From a virus, in the IMG/VR virus record IMGVR_UViG_3300006928_000142, positions 1 to 20,510 of that record: DNA of 20,510 nucleotides; one strand, 5' to 3'. The first letter of the stretch is position 1; each line of letters opens with the position of its first letter. A model generated the notes under the pieces. The model saw nothing but the letters and a program-made list of their open reading frames with translations. It was not told the DNA's origin and did not search any database. This document shows, piece after piece, positions 17,701 through 20,510 of this stretch. The translations under genes were made by a program, and so were the position numbers.

Positions 17701-19511
17701 CTCAGAAAAGACGAAGGATTACTTTTAGTATTTATAATACTCCAGACAGTAATCATATTACCGAACTAATTGAAAATAAAAGTTATGCAAATGACGGAGA
17801 TGATAGACAATTACATAGATGGATTCATTTCTGTCCTGACCTTACGGGTTATTATTTAGTTAGTGAAGAAGGCAAAACGTTTGCTAATGCCTCTACATCC
17901 AATAGAGCAATTAATAATACTGTTCCCACATTTATACATAAAATTATATCTCATACTATAGAGAAACAATTATCTGAAACAAGTAACACAGAATACTTTA
18001 AACACGTAATTGAAATAGATAATGCTAATACTTATAGCACAGGGTTTTATCGAGTTATGAGAATATCACAAGATACATTCTATGACTTTACCCCGTCAGA
18101 AATTAACCTGTTAACACTATCTAATTCTTATTCTAAAGTAACAGGTAGCGATAAATGTTATGGGCCTATTAATAGGTTTAACTATTATGATGCTGGGTTT
18201 GATGCCAGTGTAGATACTATGTATAATGAGGGTTTACTATCTATGTTTATGCCTATTAATATAGATGTAATTGACGGAGGCTTCGTAGATATTAGAAGTG
18301 CACAACATTTCGCTACTGCTACTAATTCACCTGAAACAGTTAATGGTGTAGCAAATGTTACAAAACCAAGATTTGTAGATAATACAACATATCAAATGTC
18401 TATTACCGATGGGCACTCTAGATATAGTTCAGGGGTTAAAGTAGCAAGAGCGAACACCACCCCAGTTGTATATAGATTAGAAATGTCTAATATTAAAGCA
18501 ATGGGTGGTGTAGTATCTTTTGGGGAGATTTTTACTTTGTCTACTTTTAATAAACCTAAATTTAATGGTAAGCGATGTTCCATAGGTACTAATTTCCAAG
18601 TAGTAGATGAGGCAGAACAAGTAATTAATGATTTAATAGAAAATACAGATATAACATATACTCAAACAACAGATACTGCAAAGTACTATGAAGCGTTTAA
18701 TGTGCAAGGTTTAGACAGTTTTAGTGCTGTGAATTTTGTCGCATCTCTCAAAAATAGAAAATTAATAGTAGACGGTAAAACCGTTCAATTAGTTAAGGAT
18801 ATTGAAGATGAAGATTATACTAATATTGAATTTAATGAATTTGATGCAGACAATAGAATAGGACAAATATCTAGAGATAATAACTTATTTGATTTCTTTA
18901 ATCAAATTACAGTGTATGGTGACGGTGTTAAGAGCACAGTAAGAGATTATAATTCTGTAAAGAAAGATGGGTTAAAAGAATTAGAAGAGGTTGACTTAAC
19001 TATAGTCACAGAAGAAGCATGTAAAAGAAAGGCTATGAATCTATTACGAGTTCACTCGGAATCTAGTCCAGCAATATCTTTTAAGGTGTTATATGAACAA
19101 TGCCCATACTTAAGACCCGGACAAATAATTAATATTAATTACCCATCAGAAAAAATAGCAAGGGGTGAGTATATCGTATTGGAAATTAACTATGAAATAG
19201 GAGGATTCATGGATGTTAAAGTAGGTAAATATGCTAAGAATCTAACAAACCGCATTGCAGAATTATTAGTACAGGGTAAAAGGGTAGATGCTGCTTTACG
19301 TGGTGACCGATATAAAACCACGACTCCTAGCAGTTTTATACAAGAAGAAGTTGCGCTTAGAGCAGTTAAACTTAAAGTACAGTATACTACTGCTACAAGT
19401 ACAGTAGCAAATGTATTTGGATTTACGACCATATTTGGTGTTGATACAACACTAGGAATAACGGTCCCAACAGGAGAGTCAACACAAAACTTGGAGTATG
19501 ATTTACTATGA
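11748..19511 (+). CDS. Giant tail hub / baseplate protein (gpJ/Tal-like), 2,587 residues
   Basis: The C-terminal part, about residues 2277-2545, reads as a phage tail hub. It contains an EQVINDLIENTDITYT helix, LKNRKLIVDGKTVQLV, then FNQITVYGDGV (about 2387), a helix-rich stretch, and PYLRPGQIININYP (about 2453) ending in strands and NRIAELL. This is the pattern of hub proteins that close the tube and carry fibres. An early hub-like region lies at about 418-470 (VTVSGNYAELEIYDFEKVL), followed by KYTISGRDDLGKLL near 690-702. Between these hub regions lie roughly 1,500 residues of beta-rich, Asn/Ser/Thr-rich sequence with several small repeated modules, so the hub fold appears split by a huge insertion. 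Residues 30-90 repeat the module seen at the start of the Dit-like gene. No hydrolase or chaperone-protease motif is recognisable. Receptor binding by the inserted region is inference. Confidence 0.75.
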   Translation: MSLHAVDTGQSLPPLIDVVGDFDASANTFSRDSGGTITGLKQGMVITITNAVDGGNNTNYTLTADASTTLALGSVAADESNDTVTITPIIGHNTPTNPTLVEINSTALAGDINCFEIYKTRGAAPANTLNSVSSSTVNRLYPTNTTIDSHQSAKSTTPGYKIHSDVTLTNILSGSSLATANDYFVLIYSDNGNKHHFAKITEVLNYDNAGDGFEFEPRLKEDIPEGTKFAVYKGPSSTNTDLVAVSYGLTGTGDKHNHYVNVSRPTFYFYNDRIDNPIDNELAHNTKYEVRKSRYDGSSHVHSSTCFLTNQSFGPRLLDKSPYKQTVKIVDTAHTYDSTVSASTTTHYTNYAGSAQTYTANLTSWDTCFLNASRPVYTLSGGLASGSQSVATVYSGPSTHLSFVESPEITKILENVSSVKVSKTVTVSGNYAELEIYDFEKVLDEKIKMNDDFKVRSVLYQQKLNNNYDVNLPGKVHTNTTAGQLEFQELGDEQDLARLLGDGETIRIDDYIYVVASIASKSAGTQVVTIDAYKTKNAATFTTGTTIHDTLSGVKAFRRAWSTLKSNLLTNAKIDTEVAADGTITKNGITVTTSQVDYRDLNIVLDDGDLKSYRLSVDKGDKNNQYFELNDSAFNIYQYGNENRGTSTVTSNSVKYIAPIINYVGGGAFIDNVIFDGTVEYINSKTESTQMKYTISGRDDLGKLLAKVNNKKYLYSDEYVYSTMSPISQMTDTGLDLRVTSGSTLATQDAGSANISTSRRGSGTYVPLEIGDRIYYRYLSSPREQYILLGIVSANTATSDPGTGVTVTVSLETPLSEDIFRDVTTPKFSVTAPGAGTSPFSIANSTEAIVYVAKSTIMAGKSLSTNQTDTDTPTTLRGSADKGINFISGKKINVYTGQDSTSLVGSKSDTYVGLDNENSLGYTISNTVQIDSNMSPEGFVPFNSDGTENKLHTVSSMTEYDVIDIETLDDGLNNISVAPIMPTVLGRIDSNTARKSITNEQHIYLINKGGLPSGGILHLLNSEAITNNDSENYPISFVGKLNDDNLGSPKLYATYSTRFGSFMWRYSYLEDGSIYYQDEIGDRITNTAKTSILGITGLDLYRDKKGNIRACLTGVRIDGNGQTIALGDDNSVSDTKLREGSPETRGPMPVLGSNFYDTTLIPRNCDNANHSQDSSSIANNDHDNYREKYWGRLLAQDSDDDNIFYVDKMFFEANDPKAINTFLFALGDIYPDSMTRPNHIGYPAASRSFTDYSLIFKASGTTVAGIEHDKYVGQLTSKRQNDASYDILPVNTSSISPNTMKRFGVVRLVEMTMDWHFNNVDVENKTDINNYTAMLDVHNKKFQLHNELFSANDHQVKFHTAVLNLGAELTNGASSVTLNASPAATGGRSSSGLTSLPTNYINTSATVTAVSGNVITISNGAYGNASHFHEGMIIARIGNTATSVTNEDRQYAMIESAADNSSNVEITLKSASSSENGPNVPEYEKLFDHALINHSPADPSVSGGDIIQIVPIEIYADPLTGSSATSPNRVFIGTVSAISGATITLGSNYSGPTIANGTEVYFSVGPDSVHQSGTPINIKHDFNVKIQEFNSHIISGSVQFPWFVTNNNAGYNHNKELIHNQLISPLYLGNTNTNVIASDYGPLDVNKGYSPFKSSIQGLIRSSSRVINEMLVQDSFTQTNTSNTSRLTEVEVSGGSKIRNNMIGLITRGYKPNAFFENTMLNAKRSKDVILDYPSNSSDNTMNVRTTGVGYASEFQAGAYLNTKIGVDSDDLENIDKFEAIYFHPRNDEDGGGASDEFIRLLSNKFRSSFASVIADAAILVDDMANAQYGSGSVNFTVGDAFLLGMRADYIIATAGMTFPIVNLSYPKGDGDNYFYSTSYGQAYLGSAQTAHSGTSSDNPYAALKFDELSRYTNSNKLQDEGTGELNSYLGLTKAGNGIEEKSSSPVQDQRFNETSITGAEVYYKPVVNLQADDVGIGGTIDIHAQKRRRITFSIYNTPDSNHITELIENKSYANDGDDRQLHRWIHFCPDLTGYYLVSEEGKTFANASTSNRAINNTVPTFIHKIISHTIEKQLSETSNTEYFKHVIEIDNANTYSTGFYRVMRISQDTFYDFTPSEINLLTLSNSYSKVTGSDKCYGPINRFNYYDAGFDASVDTMYNEGLLSMFMPINIDVIDGGFVDIRSAQHFATATNSPETVNGVANVTKPRFVDNTTYQMSITDGHSRYSSGVKVARANTTPVVYRLEMSNIKAMGGVVSFGEIFTLSTFNKPKFNGKRCSIGTNFQVVDEAEQVINDLIENTDITYTQTTDTAKYYEAFNVQGLDSFSAVNFVASLKNRKLIVDGKTVQLVKDIEDEDYTNIEFNEFDADNRIGQISRDNNLFDFFNQITVYGDGVKSTVRDYNSVKKDGLKELEEVDLTIVTEEACKRKAMNLLRVHSESSPAISFKVLYEQCPYLRPGQIININYPSEKIARGEYIVLEINYEIGGFMDVKVGKYAKNLTNRIAELLVQGKRVDAALRGDRYKTTTPSSFIQEEVALRAVKLKVQYTTATSTVANVFGFTTIFGVDTTLGITVPTGESTQNLEYDLL

Positions 19512-19903
19512 TAACAGAACTAGCAAGACAAGCACTTAGGGATTTTGTACAAGATAATTTTTTAGGATATAAAATAGGCACAGGTGGAGATAGTTCCAAC
19601 CCAAATGCTACAAACTTAGATGCACCGCTTAGTGTAGGGGGTACAGAACTTCAAACTAGTGGAATAACTATAACCACTTCAGGTATTTCGTCAATTGATT
19701 TCACAATAACTTTAAGTGCTAGTTCCTATGTAGGAGAAGTAATAAGAGAGGTTGGTATTTTTAATACCGCAACAGATATTACAATTGATGGAACAACCTA
19801 CGCGGCTGGTGCAATAATGTTAGTGAGAGTCCCTTTTGATGGTATTGGACCTATTACTTCTAGTGATAATATAGAATTAGTTGTTTCAGTGGACGTGGTA
19901 TAA
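19508..19903 (+). CDS. Small tail-fibre/baseplate-associated beta protein
   Basis: This 131-residue protein begins inside the hub stop (ATGA overlap) and ends in a TAATG overlap with the fibre gene. It starts with a helix (ARQALRDFVQDN), then YKIGTGGDSSNPNATNLDAPL, a beta core, and VIREVGIFNTA with a closing strand (SSDNIELVVSVDV). The order GTG... then EVGIFN... then a final ..I.VVV strand is a pattern I know from small proteins in phage fibre and baseplate regions, with no enzymatic function. It may form a connector between the hub and the fibre encoded next. Confidence 0.6.
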   Translation: MITELARQALRDFVQDNFLGYKIGTGGDSSNPNATNLDAPLSVGGTELQTSGITITTSGISSIDFTITLSASSYVGEVIREVGIFNTATDITIDGTTYAAGAIMLVRVPFDGIGPITSSDNIELVVSVDVV

Positions 19904-20510
19904 TGGTAGCAAACGAAGGGAAAATTACTACATTTGGGACTACAGGAACTCTTGGTGGTTTAGTAGACGGTACCGATACTATTCATACCGGTGTTGCTAA
20001 AACATTATTTGCTATTGCTTCTGGTTGTCGTGTTGTTAGTAGTGGAACTTTTACACAATCTTCTGATGATTTTGTGTTGGCTAACCCAACTACTTATAGA
20101 ACACTAGGAACAAAAGTTACTTTATCTAGTAGTTCCGGACACAATACAGTTACAGTTGGTGCTGGTGATAGCACTTACGATAGATATGATTTAATATATA
20201 TTGATGCTGGAAACAATAGATTAGCAATTAGTGCGGGTCAAGTTAATCCTGCTAGAATTGCAGATATAAATAATGATGATGTTCCAGTTGCTATTGTTAA
20301 AGTAGCGGCAGGTGCGGCGGCAACAAACACACATAGTTTCCAAACTTTAATGAGTGTATATAATACAGATAGTTTTGCTGGTGATGATATAGTTAGTTTA
20401 ATTATAGGTGCAGATGCAGATGGTACAGATAGAACAATTACTTTTGGTCATTCAACTCTTAAAACAATTATGGGAATTGATGATAGTGCTGATAAATTTA
20501 TTATTAACAC
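19903..20510 (+). CDS. Tail fibre or baseplate protein, 5' part (cut by window end)
   Basis: This reading frame opens with the ATG of a TAATG overlap and stays open to the right edge, giving 202 residues of an incomplete protein. About residues 18-145 read as a compact beta domain: a THTG-like start, a GTFTQSSDDF strand, then STYDRYDLIYIDAGNNRL and DVPVAIVKV, a pattern common at the base of phage fibres and baseplate attachment proteins. The final residues (FGHSTLKTIMGIDDSADKF) look like the start of a fibre shaft repeat. It is probably a receptor-binding fibre attached to the hub. The receptor-binding tip lies outside the window. Confidence 0.6.
   Translation, partial: MVANEGKITTFGTTGTLGGLVDGTDTIHTGVAKTLFAIASGCRVVSSGTFTQSSDDFVLANPTTYRTLGTKVTLSSSSGHNTVTVGAGDSTYDRYDLIYIDAGNNRLAISAGQVNPARIADINNDDVPVAIVKVAAGAAATNTHSFQTLMSVYNTDSFAGDDIVSLIIGADADGTDRTITFGHSTLKTIMGIDDSADKFIIN

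Overview
The window is a continuous, one-direction block of virion-assembly genes from a tailed double-stranded DNA virus (Caudoviricetes type, siphovirus-like tail). Twelve genes lie on the + strand with almost no intergenic space. The order is the classical one: head-side or unknown protein, head-tail adaptor, joining proteins, tail terminator, tail tube, frameshifted tail-assembly chaperone, tape measure, distal tail protein, lectin-like protein, giant tail hub, then fibre-region proteins. There are no tRNAs, integrase, regulators, CRISPR arrays or insertion sequences. Both ends are cut: a preceding gene probably stops at about 3-5, and the last fibre gene runs off the right edge.

The DNA is AT-rich and favours AGA/AGG arginine and ATA isoleucine codons. 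Ribosome-binding sites of the GGTGA/GAGG type are visible before several genes. I saw no peptidoglycan hydrolase motif in the tape measure or the hub. These points fit a virus of an AT-rich, probably marine, archaeon, but none is decisive and a bacterial host cannot be excluded from this window.

Layout: 7-2352 is an unrecognised acidic protein. 2349-5014 holds the head-tail interface: adaptor, two unknown proteins and a terminator-like protein. 5036-7339 is a large tail tube protein with an extra N-terminal half. 7390-8000 is the tail-assembly chaperone, made as a short form and, by a -1 frameshift at TTTAAAA (7740-7746), as a 203-residue long form. 8007-9608 is the tape measure. 9608-11751 holds a distal-tail-like protein and a LamG-like protein. 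11748-19511 is a 2,587-residue hub protein. 19508-20510 begins the fibre module. Eight of the gene junctions are ATGA or TAATG overlaps, so translation of the whole block is likely coupled.

The most striking signal is not a gene. The tetramers GATC and AGCT do not occur anywhere in these 20.5 kb as far as I can read, although GAT and GCT are very common and every other 4-bp palindrome I checked is present. Aspartate switches from GAT to GAC whenever the next codon starts with C. This is strong evidence of selection against two restriction or methylation motifs, and is a clue to the host.
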